Source: an uncultured Cellvibrio sp.
GTDB lineage: Bacteria > Pseudomonadota > Gammaproteobacteria > Pseudomonadales > Cellvibrionaceae
NCBI GenBank assembly: GCA_937958105.1
Contig: CALFXJ010000054.1
Coordinates: forward strand, 1-64,000
Reading direction: 5' to 3'
DNA length: 64,000 nt
The notes below the pieces were generated by a model. That model saw only the letters and a list, made by a program, of their open reading frames with translations. It had not been told where the DNA came from and made no database searches. A program made the position numbers and the translations under genes. Below are positions 54,779 through 63,433 of the stretch, in pieces. Position 1 is the first letter of the stretch. Each line of letters starts with the position of its first letter.

Positions 54779-55030
54779 TACCATATCCCCACGCATACGC
54801 GCGTTCGCAAACAGCGAACCACCTCACTGATAATACCTATGGACAGGAACACTACCCCGCATGCTTAAACGTTTATTCGCCTCCCGCAATAACCCCTGCT
54901 TTGCCAATCCGAGTCGCTGGGATACTTTGGTCTTTGATCTGTCCGGTAACCGACTGGAAATTACCCTGCCACCACAGGATTATGAATTTGCTGAGGAAGA
55001 TCGGGGCCGGCAATTTAACCTCTTTGATCA
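54779..55030 (+). repeat. Direct repeat copy 2 (252 bp, perfect)
   Basis: Identical to 53710-53961 and 55836-56087. With respect to copy 3 the identity begins earlier, at 54680 (351 bp perfect, 54680-55030 versus 55737-56087), including the end of the previous gene and the whole spacer. Confidence 0.95.
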
Positions 55031-55751
55031 AAGTCTGTATGAGTACGATACTGAACCAGATCGAAATGGGTATCCGGCGCATTTTGAGGGAGTAAGCGTT
55101 CCCGGTATTTTGCGCCGCAATTGGGAAACCTATGGTGCCATCTGGAGCCCACAACATTTAGGCTCATTGCAGTGTTACGCGGTCGTTTGTGATACGTCCC
55201 GCATGCCAGTAAAACTTAACTGCTTTAATCCTGAACAGATGGAGCGGCTGATTATGCACGGGTTTTATTATAGCGATGGGCCCGGGAATGGAACCAATGA
55301 ATTTGATGTCCCGGTAAATTGGCAAATCATGAATTTGCATGATGTGGAGTGGGTTTATTGTGAGTCATGGAAGCGTCGCCCTCAATGGTTGAAATTTACT
55401 CACGCTACTTACGGTTGTGACTTTTCTGCCTGCTTGATCACCCCATTATTCGCAGACAAATATCTGTTGCTTTCTTTTAATGCCACTGGTTCCTTACCCG
55501 CAGAACCGAGCAACCGGGTAATGCATGAACGCATCGCACAAATCATTCCCCATATAAAACTATCCCTTTCACCGGAAGCACAGAAGCAGCGAGCTGAGGC
55601 GAAACAACTTTCTCCTAACGCGCGCTACAGCAAAACGCGCAAACCAGAGGTATGGAAATACTACGAAAGTTATCGTGAAGGCGATATGTCTAAAGGTGAA
55701 AACGAGCACATCTTTGAAGGCCCCTGTTCACCGCCACCAGCACTTGATTAA
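54861..55751 (+). CDS. Tandem paralogue 2, unknown family (immunity-like candidate)
   Basis: 296 residues. The first 57 residues are encoded by DNA identical to paralogue 1; then it departs (QSLYEYDTEPDRNGYPAHFEG). It follows paralogue 1 again at VSVPGILRRNWETYGAIWSPQHLGSL and from the middle on matches paralogue 3 (HGFYYS, NEFDVPVNWQI, WVYCESWKR, TYGCDFSACLI, HERIAQIIPHIKLSLSPEAQKQRAEA). Four residues shorter than copy 1 at the GPG loop. Mosaic origin by recombination is likely. Confidence 0.85.
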   Translation: MLKRLFASRNNPCFANPSRWDTLVFDLSGNRLEITLPPQDYEFAEEDRGRQFNLFDQSLYEYDTEPDRNGYPAHFEGVSVPGILRRNWETYGAIWSPQHLGSLQCYAVVCDTSRMPVKLNCFNPEQMERLIMHGFYYSDGPGNGTNEFDVPVNWQIMNLHDVEWVYCESWKRRPQWLKFTHATYGCDFSACLITPLFADKYLLLSFNATGSLPAEPSNRVMHERIAQIIPHIKLSLSPEAQKQRAEAKQLSPNARYSKTRKPEVWKYYESYREGDMSKGENEHIFEGPCSPPPALD

Positions 55752-55835
55752 CGCCAGCTCCATCAAATGACTACCTTTCCAGCACAGTGAGACAGAATAG
55801 CCTTTCGGTGCGTTGTCATGCCTGTCTTCACCAGT

Positions 55836-56087
55836 TACCATATCCCCACGCATACGCGCGTTCGCAAACAGCGAACCACCTCACTGATAATACCTATGGA
55901 CAGGAACACTACCCCGCATGCTTAAACGTTTATTCGCCTCCCGCAATAACCCCTGCTTTGCCAATCCGAGTCGCTGGGATACTTTGGTCTTTGATCTGTC
56001 CGGTAACCGACTGGAAATTACCCTGCCACCACAGGATTATGAATTTGCTGAGGAAGATCGGGGCCGGCAATTTAACCTCTTTGATCA
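55836..56087 (+). repeat. Direct repeat copy 3 (252 bp, perfect)
   Basis: Identical to 53710-53961 and 54779-55030; the copies are spaced 1069 and 1057 bp apart. Confidence 0.95.
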
Positions 56088-56814
56088 CAGCTTGTATAAG
56101 TACAACACTGAACCGGATAGAAATGGGCATCCGGCTCACGGCAAAGGAGTCACTGTCCCCGGTATTTTACGTCGTAACTGGGATACGTACGGTCCCATTT
56201 GGCGATCGCAACACTTGGGCACATTGCGATCTTATGCCGTGGTCTGCGATACATCCCGCATGTCGGTAAAACTTAACTGTTTCAATCCTGAACAGATGGA
56301 GCGGTTGATTATGCACGGGTTTTATTACAGTAGTGGCCCCGGCTTTGGGAATGGAACCAACGAATTTGATGTCCCGGTAAACTGGCAAATCATACAATTG
56401 CATGGCGTGGAGTGGGTTTATTGTGAGTCATGGAAGCGACAACCTAAATGGTTGAAGTTTACCCCCGCCACTTACGGTTGTGACTTTTCTGCCTGCTTGA
56501 TTGCTCCATTATTCGCAGACAAATATCTTTTACTTTCTTTTAATGCCACTGGTTCCATTCCAGCAGAACCGAGCAATCGTGTAATGCATGAGCGCATCGC
56601 ACAAATCATTCCCCATATAAAACTATCCCTTTCACCGGAGGCACAGAAGCAGCGAGCTGAGGCGAAACAACTTTCTCCTAACGCGCGCTACAGCAAAACG
56701 CGCAAACCAGAGGTATGGAAATACTACGAAAGTTATCGTGAAGGCGATATGTCTAACAGTGAAAACGAGCACATTTTTGAAGGTCCCTGTTCGCCGCCAC
56801 CACCACTTTACTAG
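55918..56814 (+). CDS. Tandem paralogue 3, unknown family (immunity-like candidate)
   Basis: 298 residues. Shares DNA identity with copy 1 through codon ~78 (HSLYKYNTEPDRNGHPAHGKGV), then has private changes (RNWDTYGPIWRSQHLGTLRSYA), then nearly equals copy 2 over the C-terminal half. The tail differs (MSNSENEHIFEG, ending PPPLY). Unlike the other two, it lacks the repeated spacer downstream; instead the 398-residue gene starts 45 bp later, so the two are probably cotranscribed. Confidence 0.85.
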   Translation: MLKRLFASRNNPCFANPSRWDTLVFDLSGNRLEITLPPQDYEFAEEDRGRQFNLFDHSLYKYNTEPDRNGHPAHGKGVTVPGILRRNWDTYGPIWRSQHLGTLRSYAVVCDTSRMSVKLNCFNPEQMERLIMHGFYYSSGPGFGNGTNEFDVPVNWQIIQLHGVEWVYCESWKRQPKWLKFTPATYGCDFSACLIAPLFADKYLLLSFNATGSIPAEPSNRVMHERIAQIIPHIKLSLSPEAQKQRAEAKQLSPNARYSKTRKPEVWKYYESYREGDMSNSENEHIFEGPCSPPPPLY

Positions 56815-56858
56815 CAGCCACTCATCGCTTATATGCAAAAGGAAACAAGGAGTTCTCT

Positions 56859-58055
56859 ATGAAACTTGCAGGTTATACCAGACTCAAGACCACTACAGGT
56901 CGTCCGCTATTTGTGCGCACTGATATGCACCCTGTCTTCGAACGGGTTTATAAGGAATACCGTTCGGATTACCACATGACCAGTATTATGCGCACACTGA
57001 TGTCGCTTAATGCTGATGCATTACGTGGAAACAGTCTGAACCCAGCGGGTGATGAGCGCTCAATTAGCTGTGGTCATATTAATATAAAATACAGCCTTTA
57101 CAACGGCGCAGCATTAATACATTTTTTAGCAATTGGCAAGCCACAACGTAAAAGTAATACCGGGCTTTATGCAGTGAAGTTTAACGGCGAACAAGGTGAA
57201 TGGCTCCATGCAGAAAACAGAATATTTTCTTTTGATAAAAATCAACAATGGAAGAGCCAAGACAAAAAAGCGCACTACGCCGCAGTTGCCGGAAAGTTCG
57301 ATAGAACTTCTGATGCGGCCAATCGCATGCCCGAACACATCATCGGCGCCTATGAAAAAGCCCACTACCTGACCCGCCACGATAAGGGTAATCAATATTC
57401 ATTGTTTTGGATTGAAAAAGGCTCACATAAAAGCCAGGAAGCGGCGGAGTCGTTAGCTTCGATCATGCAGCAAAGCACTAAAAATAATTTACCCGTCAAT
57501 TGGTTGATCCATGGTGAGGGTGTTCATGCGTTTAAAAATGCCGCCAAATTAGTTCAGGCAGCCCCGCTAGCCGGGGCATCTGCTCGCGCAAAAGATGCAA
57601 ACGCTGGGAAAGCGCAAAACCAGCATGTATATTTTTCAAATCCGGCAAGCAGTGATAGTGAGAAATCACTTACGGCGCTGTGTGCCCAAGCGGGGCTGAC
57701 TTTTGCTGGGATGAATAACAACAACCGTGATTTACGTCGCTGGAGCACACTGAAAAATGTAGGCCGGGATTTAGGAAAGACTGCCGCTATCGCAGCCGCA
57801 AGTGGCGGTGGCCTTGTAACCGCTGGCAATGCGTTCAGCACCCTCGGTGTTGGTGGCGCAGACAAAGTTGTTACCAATGGTATGGACGCTCTACTTTCCG
57901 GTAATTATTTTGCGGCCGCAGCCTGCGTTGTGGGTGCCGGAATAATTGCTGTCGGTGCCCGGAAAAATATTCGGGCGATGGCCGCAGGCATCAAATGCAC
58001 TTTTGGCAAAGGAAACGAGCGTTGGTATAGCGGCGACCAAGCGCTTCTGGGCTGA
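56859..58055 (+). CDS. Unknown 398-residue protein, possible membrane-active effector
   Basis: No recognised family. Residues ~1-235 look globular (AGYTRLKTTTGRPLFVRTDM, CGHINIKYSLYNGAALIHFLAIG, GLYAVKFNGEQGEWLHAENR, SLASIMQQSTKNNLPVNWLI). A low-complexity Ala/Lys linker follows (~236-262). The C-terminal third has two glycine/alanine-rich hydrophobic stretches (KTAAIAAASGGGLVTAGNAF and NYFAAAACVVGAGIIAVGA) with GxxxG-like spacing, able to insert into membrane. No signal peptide, so export, if any, needs a dedicated system; no secretion genes are in the window. Strong AAGGAG site. More AT-rich than flanking housekeeping genes. Confidence 0.8.
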   Translation: MKLAGYTRLKTTTGRPLFVRTDMHPVFERVYKEYRSDYHMTSIMRTLMSLNADALRGNSLNPAGDERSISCGHINIKYSLYNGAALIHFLAIGKPQRKSNTGLYAVKFNGEQGEWLHAENRIFSFDKNQQWKSQDKKAHYAAVAGKFDRTSDAANRMPEHIIGAYEKAHYLTRHDKGNQYSLFWIEKGSHKSQEAAESLASIMQQSTKNNLPVNWLIHGEGVHAFKNAAKLVQAAPLAGASARAKDANAGKAQNQHVYFSNPASSDSEKSLTALCAQAGLTFAGMNNNNRDLRRWSTLKNVGRDLGKTAAIAAASGGGLVTAGNAFSTLGVGGADKVVTNGMDALLSGNYFAAAACVVGAGIIAVGARKNIRAMAAGIKCTFGKGNERWYSGDQALLG

Positions 58056-58107
58056 CCCTCCGCTGAATAAGCGATGCCCAGCATCAATTTCAGCTCCATT
58101 TCGGGTG

Positions 58108-58152
58108 CTGGTTTTGCTGCAGACGCACCAAGTGCGTGCAACAAAACCAGCT
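58108..58152. other. Long interrupted hairpin after the unknown gene
   Basis: GCTGGTTTTG (58108-58117) pairs with CAAAACCAGC (58143-58152), and inside it ACGCAC-CAA-GTGCGT (58124-58138) forms a second stem. No T-run follows. Could be a transcript-end structure, or a trace of an insertion end. Confidence 0.6.
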
Positions 58153-58238
58153 GATCCCTTAAAACAAGAGGTTGGATTACAGTTTTCCCGGTTGGCTGGC
58201 TTCTTGCTTGAAGCAATATCTGTTCAAGTGGAGGCTCT

Positions 58239-58589
58239 ATGCAGTACAGCAAACCTATGATTGATTTGGTGTATGAAATACGTCGCCGTGTTGACGCAAA
58301 GCTGAAGCCGAGTATCAAGCTGGCCAACCCGGATATGCTGCAGGAACTGGCCGACTTTCATCACCACTGCAAGGACACCATCACCCGGACACTGATCAAG
58401 GAGTTGCTGTCATTAGCTGGCGATCCCTGGGTGGAGCAGCTTGACGAGCCGGGAGCCAGAATCGAGCCGCCGCGCCAGATCACCAAGGTCTACCGTGGCC
58501 AGGTGAGCCTGGTGGATGCACCCTCTGCCACCCCCAAGGAACCCCAGAAACCCGTGCGGATTTATCGCGGCCAGATCGTAGAGTATTGA
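58239..58589 (+). CDS. Hypothetical protein with two YRGQ motifs
   Basis: 116 residues. A helical N-terminal half (LVYEIRRRVDAKLKPSIKLANPDMLQELADFHHHC) is followed by two copies of a short motif, TKVYRGQVSLV and VRIYRGQIVEY, separated by a Pro-rich linker; the second copy is the C-terminus. GGAGG precedes the ATG. No family recognised; the repeat of the motif suggests two equal binding segments. Confidence 0.78.
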   Translation: MQYSKPMIDLVYEIRRRVDAKLKPSIKLANPDMLQELADFHHHCKDTITRTLIKELLSLAGDPWVEQLDEPGARIEPPRQITKVYRGQVSLVDAPSATPKEPQKPVRIYRGQIVEY

Positions 58590-58745
58590 AGCGTTTAACA
58601 TCCGGGCAGGAAACTGTACTCAGAACGCGGGCTGGCTCGCGGTGTATCTTGCCCGCCTGCACGGACACCTCTAGACTGCGGCTACCGCCAGGTGTCGTCG
58701 GGCAGGACTTGCGACCCTCTTCCCACTGTATGCAGTCATCAATGT

Positions 58746-59696
58746 ATGAATAAACGCTACATGCTTCGCTGGTTAACTCTACTGCCCTGCTTGCTGGCAG
58801 GTTGGCCTGTGTATTCCCAGAGCAGTGACACCCGGCATCCCCTCGCGATCTCCATCTACAAAGACGTCTACATCGACTATCAGAAATTTCTGCGGGGGCG
58901 GGACCTTGCTACTGTGGATTATTACGGTGGCGTGGGCGCGCGTCGGGATGTGATAGAGGTAGTACTCCTGCAGCAGGCTTTGCAGCTCGGTGGTTTCAAA
59001 GATCCGCTGGAACTTCGCGACGAGCAGAACTACCTGCGCACCCTGCGCCAGATTGCCGATGGCGAGCTGATTTCATCCGGCGCCTCGGTGTGGTACTCAG
59101 ACGTCCTCAACCTGCCTGACCTGTTTCATATCACCCAACCGTTGATTGATGAGGGTGAATTTATCGTCGGATTTTATACGTCTCCATCTAACGAAAAAGC
59201 GCTGGCGGCGAAGAGCCTGGATGACCTGCGCCAGCTGCGTGCGGTGTCGAGTGTTCAGTGGTACGCGGATGTCGCCACGCTGAAACAACTGAAGATCGAT
59301 AACCTGTACTTCACCACCGACTGGATCCATATGGTGCGTATGGTGAGCGCCCAGCGGGCCGACTTCACACTGGCACCCTTTCAGCCGTCTCCAGACATGA
59401 AGATCGAACTTAGTGGTATGGAACTGGTGCCTATTGAGGGCCTGAAGGTGGCCATCACGGGCACCCGTCACTGGCCGGTGAGCCGGCGCCATCCACGGGG
59501 ACAGGAGTTTTATGACGCACTGCAGAAAGGCATCACGCTGATGAAGCAACGCGGGATCATCCGCAAGGCCTATGAAGAAAGCGGCTTCTTTCATCCAGAA
59601 GTTGGTGCCTGGCACCTGATAAATCCCCCGCACAAATCGGGCCCGTCAGTGCCACCCACCCACACAGACAAACTTACCAAAGCCGCCGCCGATTAA
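58746..59696 (+). CDS. Periplasmic substrate-binding protein (SBP_bac_3-like)
   Basis: 316 residues with a signal peptide (MLRWLTLLPCLLAGWPVYS) and a type II periplasmic binding fold (VVLLQQALQLGG; DLFHITQPLIDEGEFIVGFY; DDLRQLRAVSSVQW; FTLAPFQPSPD; QKGITLMKQRGIIRKAYEESGF). No transport genes adjoin it. Its stop overlaps the convergent stop of the GGDEF/EAL gene by 4 bp, which suggests it may serve as a sensor ligand-binder. GTG 58692 is an alternative start. Confidence 0.85.
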   Translation: MNKRYMLRWLTLLPCLLAGWPVYSQSSDTRHPLAISIYKDVYIDYQKFLRGRDLATVDYYGGVGARRDVIEVVLLQQALQLGGFKDPLELRDEQNYLRTLRQIADGELISSGASVWYSDVLNLPDLFHITQPLIDEGEFIVGFYTSPSNEKALAAKSLDDLRQLRAVSSVQWYADVATLKQLKIDNLYFTTDWIHMVRMVSAQRADFTLAPFQPSPDMKIELSGMELVPIEGLKVAITGTRHWPVSRRHPRGQEFYDALQKGITLMKQRGIIRKAYEESGFFHPEVGAWHLINPPHKSGPSVPPTHTDKLTKAAAD

Positions 59697-62600
59697 GCCT
59701 GGGTTGTACTGAGCAGGGAGTCCAGCTCCTCGGCTGGCATGGGCCGGCCGAAGAGGTAGCCCTGATAAGCGTTGCAGCCGTTGGTGGCCAGAAAACTCCG
59801 CTGCCCTTCAGTCTCCACGCCTTCGGCAATAACCGATAGCCCGAGGGTAATCCCCAGACCAACGATGGTGCGGGCGATCACCGCGTCGTTATGGTCAACC
59901 AGCACATCCCGCACAAAGGACTGGTCAATCTTGAGCTGATCCAGAGGCAGCTGGCGCAGATAACCGAGAGAGGAATAACCTGTCCCGAAGTCGTCCAGCG
60001 CAAAGCGGACGCCGCAGCTTTTCAAGGCACGCATCTTGCCGACCACATCATCGAGATTGTTCACCAGCAGGCTTTCGGTCAGCTCCAGTTCGATACGGGT
60101 AGCGTCGGCACCGGTCTCCTGAATGACATCCATCACCTGTTCCACAAAACCGATCTGTCGGAACTGTCGAGCACTGACATTAATCGCCACCGTCAGATGG
60201 CTGGTGGCCGGATTTTTGGACCAGACCACCAGCTGTTCGCAGGCGGTGCGCAGAACCCAGTGTCCCAGCTGCAGGATAAAACCGGACTGTTCCGCGAGGG
60301 GAATAAACTCTGCCGGCGACACCATACCCTTACTCGGGTGGCGCCAGCGCAGCAGCGCTTCGGCGCCGGTGACGTGGCCGTCGCCATCAACCTGGGGCTG
60401 GTAGTACAGCATGAACTGATTCTGAGCGAGTCCGAGGCGCATATCGGCCTCCAGGGCGGTGCGGGCAGCCAGTGACTCCTGCAGTTCCGAATCGAAAAAC
60501 TGCAAAGTGTTGCGCCCTGCCGCTTTGGCCTGATACATGGCAACATCGGCCCGTTTCAACAGCGCATCCACAGTCTCCGCCTGCTGACTGAACAGCGTAA
60601 TACCGATACTGGGGCTGCTGTAATGCTCGGTATCCTCCAGCAGGTAAGTCTGGCCCAGCAGGGACAGGATGTGCTCGCCGACCGCCTTGGCCCGGGCGGC
60701 GGCTTCGTGAATGTTCTGGCTCAGGCCCTCCAGCACGACCACGAACTCGTCGCCCCCGAGCCGGGCCACCGTATCGCCTTCCCGCACACAGCGGGTAAGT
60801 CGCTCAGCCACCTGACACAGCAACAGGTCCCCGGCGTCATGGCCAAGGGTATCGTTGAGGTTCTTGAAGTGATCCAGGTCGAGCAGCAGCACAGCGCCGT
60901 GGGAGCCATTGCGCGCACTGCTGGCCAGGGCGTGCTGGAGGCGATCCATCAGCAGCCGGCGGTTGGGCAGCTCCGTGAGCGGATCGTAAAACGCCAGCCG
61001 CTGAATCCGTTCCTCATGCCGCCGCCGTTCAGAAATATCGCTTACCAGCCCGATCAGTTTCACCTGACCATTGTGGAGGATGCGCGATACCGACAACTCC
61101 ATCGGGAAGGTCGCGCCGTCTTTACGCCGTCCTTCCACTTCCTGCCGCTGGCCGAGGACGCGGGACAGTACCTCCCTGAGTGCATCCTGCCGGCTTTCGC
61201 CTTCGGTGTCATACAACCCCGGCATCAGGATGCTGGCCGAACGACCCACCACTTCACTGGCGGTATAGCCGAAGATACGCGCGGCCGCATTATTAAAGGA
61301 TTCAATGGTACTGTTGACGTCCGTGGTGACGATACCGTCAGCCACATTATCGAGGATCGTCTGGGTGTACTCCGCTCCTTCGCGCAGCGCGGCTTCGAAC
61401 TGCTCCCGTTCAATCGCGACAGCGGCCGTGTGCGTGGCCATGGCGATCATCTGCTGATGACGCTCGGTGGGAGCTCCAACCTGGCGATAATAGACGGCAA
61501 AGGTACCCAGCACCTTATGGCGTGCGCTGAAGATCGGTGTAGACCAGCAGGCACGCAGCCCGTGGTTGAGGGCGAGGTCGGCATAACCTTTCCACAGCCG
61601 GTCCTGGGCAATGTCGGTCACTATGACGGGTTCGGCACGGTAGGCGGCAGTGCCGCAGGAACCCTGGGCTTCCCCGATGGCCGTGCCGTCAATGGCACGG
61701 TTGTACTCCGCAGGCAGGCTCGGGGCAGCTCCATGGCGCAGGTGCTGGCCATCGGTGTCCAGAAGTAACACGGAACACACCATATCCGGCACCTGGGCTT
61801 CCACGGCAGCAACCAGGCTGGTCAGGATGTCGCGCAGTGGCGCGCGCCGCGCAATCATCTCCAGCACCGCCATCTGGCTGCCCAACAGGGCTTCGCTGTT
61901 CTTGCGGGCGGTGATGTCTTCTACGACAGCGACGTGATAATCATAGGGTGCGCCCGTCTCCCACATGGGGGAGACGGTCAGGTTCACCCAGCAGGTACTG
62001 CCATCCTTGCGGATGCAGCGCTTCTCCATGGTGAACTCTTTTATCTCACCCGCCTTAAGCCGCTCGATGTTGGTAAGCGTGGATTCCAGATCCTCGGGAA
62101 AGGTGATCATCGTGAAATCCATCTGCAGCATTTCCGCCAGAGGATAACCGAGGATTGCTGCATATTTTCTGTTGATACGGATAAAGCGGTTACTGGCCGT
62201 CTCTATCACCGCCACTCCCACGCCGGCCTGTTCAAAGAGCACCCGGAAACGCGCCTCACTGGCGCGCAGCTCGGCTTCGGCATATTTGCGGGCGGTGATG
62301 TCACGCACGATGGCCACAACGCGCGGGTCTTCCCCTTGATGGTGGATGATCTGCAGGTATACCTCTACCGGAAAAACATGGCCGTTCTTGTGGCGATGCC
62401 GGCTTTCAAAGCTGACCGCCGGCATACGTCCATCCAGCAGCGGCTGCATCCGCTCCCGCAGCATATTCAGATCCCCCTCCGGTTTGAGATCCATTGGATT
62501 CATACCCAGCAGCTCTGCACGGGTGTAGCCCAGCTGGCGTTGCGCGCCCTGGTTGGCGTAGAGGAACCGGAAGTCTTTGATACTGGCGATGAAGACGCCG

Positions 62601-63433
62601 TCGAGAATCTGATCGAGGGTATTCTTAAACTGCTCCAGCTCCTTCTGGGTATGCACCCGCGCATCGTTGGCGCGAGCCAGATCCGCCTGCATTTTATTCA
62701 CTGCATTGGCCAGCGCTGCCATCTCGCCTTCGCCTAGGATATTAATGTCGGTGTCAAAGTGACCGTGGCTGATCTCCCCGACCTTGGTGCGCAGGTATCC
62801 CAGGGGCCGCGCCAGCCAGCGGTCCAGCATCCAGATCATCAGCAGCATAACGAGGGTGCCGATACCAAGACTGACCAGACTGCTGCGCATGACGGTCTGC
62901 GCCACCTTAGCCTTGCTGTTCCGCAGACTGAATTGCAGCAGCAGTGCCCCTACCCGGTCCGAGCGGATTTCATCGGCCCGGCGCGGCAGGAAGATCGGTT
63001 GATAAGCATTGATAACCGGCTGCCCGGCCACAGTGGCCAGTTGCGCCTGATACCGCCGCGGATCGACGGGAATCCAGCTTTCGTCCCAGTACTCAGCGAT
63101 AGCACTTAGCGGCTGACCGGGCCAGAGGGGATGGCTGGCAAAGCGAATCATCCCCTCCTCATCGACCAGTACCACCAGACCCACGTCAGGGATGGCCCCC
63201 AGATCCGCGACCCATTCGGCCACCAGTCCATACTGTTCCATCCGCAGCAGGCTTTCAAAGTGGCGCTGGTCACGGGCCATACGTTTCTGGAGCAGTTCAA
63301 GCGCATCTATCTCAACCTGATGAATCTGACTTTCATAGCGCCACACGGCCCCGAGCACCATCATCAACGCCAGCGCGCCGAGGATAATCACGGGCAGCCA
63401 TAAGCGCAGATTGATACTCCGATAGGCCGTCAT
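59693..63433 (-). CDS. Membrane PAS/GAF/GGDEF/EAL c-di-GMP signalling protein
   Basis: 1246 residues: membrane helix (about 10-32), periplasmic sensor (~33-185), second helix (~187-206), HAMP (~207-260), PAS (~270-390), PAS (~395-515), GAF (~530-680), PAS (~690-810), GGDEF with intact RLGGDEF near 890, and EAL with EALLRW near 1025, DDFGTGYSSL and EGVET. Both catalytic signatures look intact, so it may make or degrade c-di-GMP. The ATG overlaps the upstream substrate-binding gene's stop by 4 bp, so that protein is probably its ligand partner. c-di-GMP commonly controls exopolysaccharide; a link to the gum locus is inference. Confidence 0.95.
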   Translation of the reverse strand: MTAYRSINLRLWLPVIILGALALMMVLGAVWRYESQIHQVEIDALELLQKRMARDQRHFESLLRMEQYGLVAEWVADLGAIPDVGLVVLVDEEGMIRFASHPLWPGQPLSAIAEYWDESWIPVDPRRYQAQLATVAGQPVINAYQPIFLPRRADEIRSDRVGALLLQFSLRNSKAKVAQTVMRSSLVSLGIGTLVMLLMIWMLDRWLARPLGYLRTKVGEISHGHFDTDINILGEGEMAALANAVNKMQADLARANDARVHTQKELEQFKNTLDQILDGVFIASIKDFRFLYANQGAQRQLGYTRAELLGMNPMDLKPEGDLNMLRERMQPLLDGRMPAVSFESRHRHKNGHVFPVEVYLQIIHHQGEDPRVVAIVRDITARKYAEAELRASEARFRVLFEQAGVGVAVIETASNRFIRINRKYAAILGYPLAEMLQMDFTMITFPEDLESTLTNIERLKAGEIKEFTMEKRCIRKDGSTCWVNLTVSPMWETGAPYDYHVAVVEDITARKNSEALLGSQMAVLEMIARRAPLRDILTSLVAAVEAQVPDMVCSVLLLDTDGQHLRHGAAPSLPAEYNRAIDGTAIGEAQGSCGTAAYRAEPVIVTDIAQDRLWKGYADLALNHGLRACWSTPIFSARHKVLGTFAVYYRQVGAPTERHQQMIAMATHTAAVAIEREQFEAALREGAEYTQTILDNVADGIVTTDVNSTIESFNNAAARIFGYTASEVVGRSASILMPGLYDTEGESRQDALREVLSRVLGQRQEVEGRRKDGATFPMELSVSRILHNGQVKLIGLVSDISERRRHEERIQRLAFYDPLTELPNRRLLMDRLQHALASSARNGSHGAVLLLDLDHFKNLNDTLGHDAGDLLLCQVAERLTRCVREGDTVARLGGDEFVVVLEGLSQNIHEAAARAKAVGEHILSLLGQTYLLEDTEHYSSPSIGITLFSQQAETVDALLKRADVAMYQAKAAGRNTLQFFDSELQESLAARTALEADMRLGLAQNQFMLYYQPQVDGDGHVTGAEALLRWRHPSKGMVSPAEFIPLAEQSGFILQLGHWVLRTACEQLVVWSKNPATSHLTVAINVSARQFRQIGFVEQVMDVIQETGADATRIELELTESLLVNNLDDVVGKMRALKSCGVRFALDDFGTGYSSLGYLRQLPLDQLKIDQSFVRDVLVDHNDAVIARTIVGLGITLGLSVIAEGVETEGQRSFLATNGCNAYQGYLFGRPMPAEELDSLLSTTQA

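Noticed and set aside
53710..56814. Three-copy array as an insertion sequence or CRISPR
   Set aside because: The repeated units encode intact ~300-residue proteins, no transposase or terminal inverted repeats are seen, and unit size is far too large for CRISPR.
60623..61768. 381-residue plus-strand frame
   Set aside because: Antisense to the PAS/GGDEF/EAL gene; no recognisable motif.
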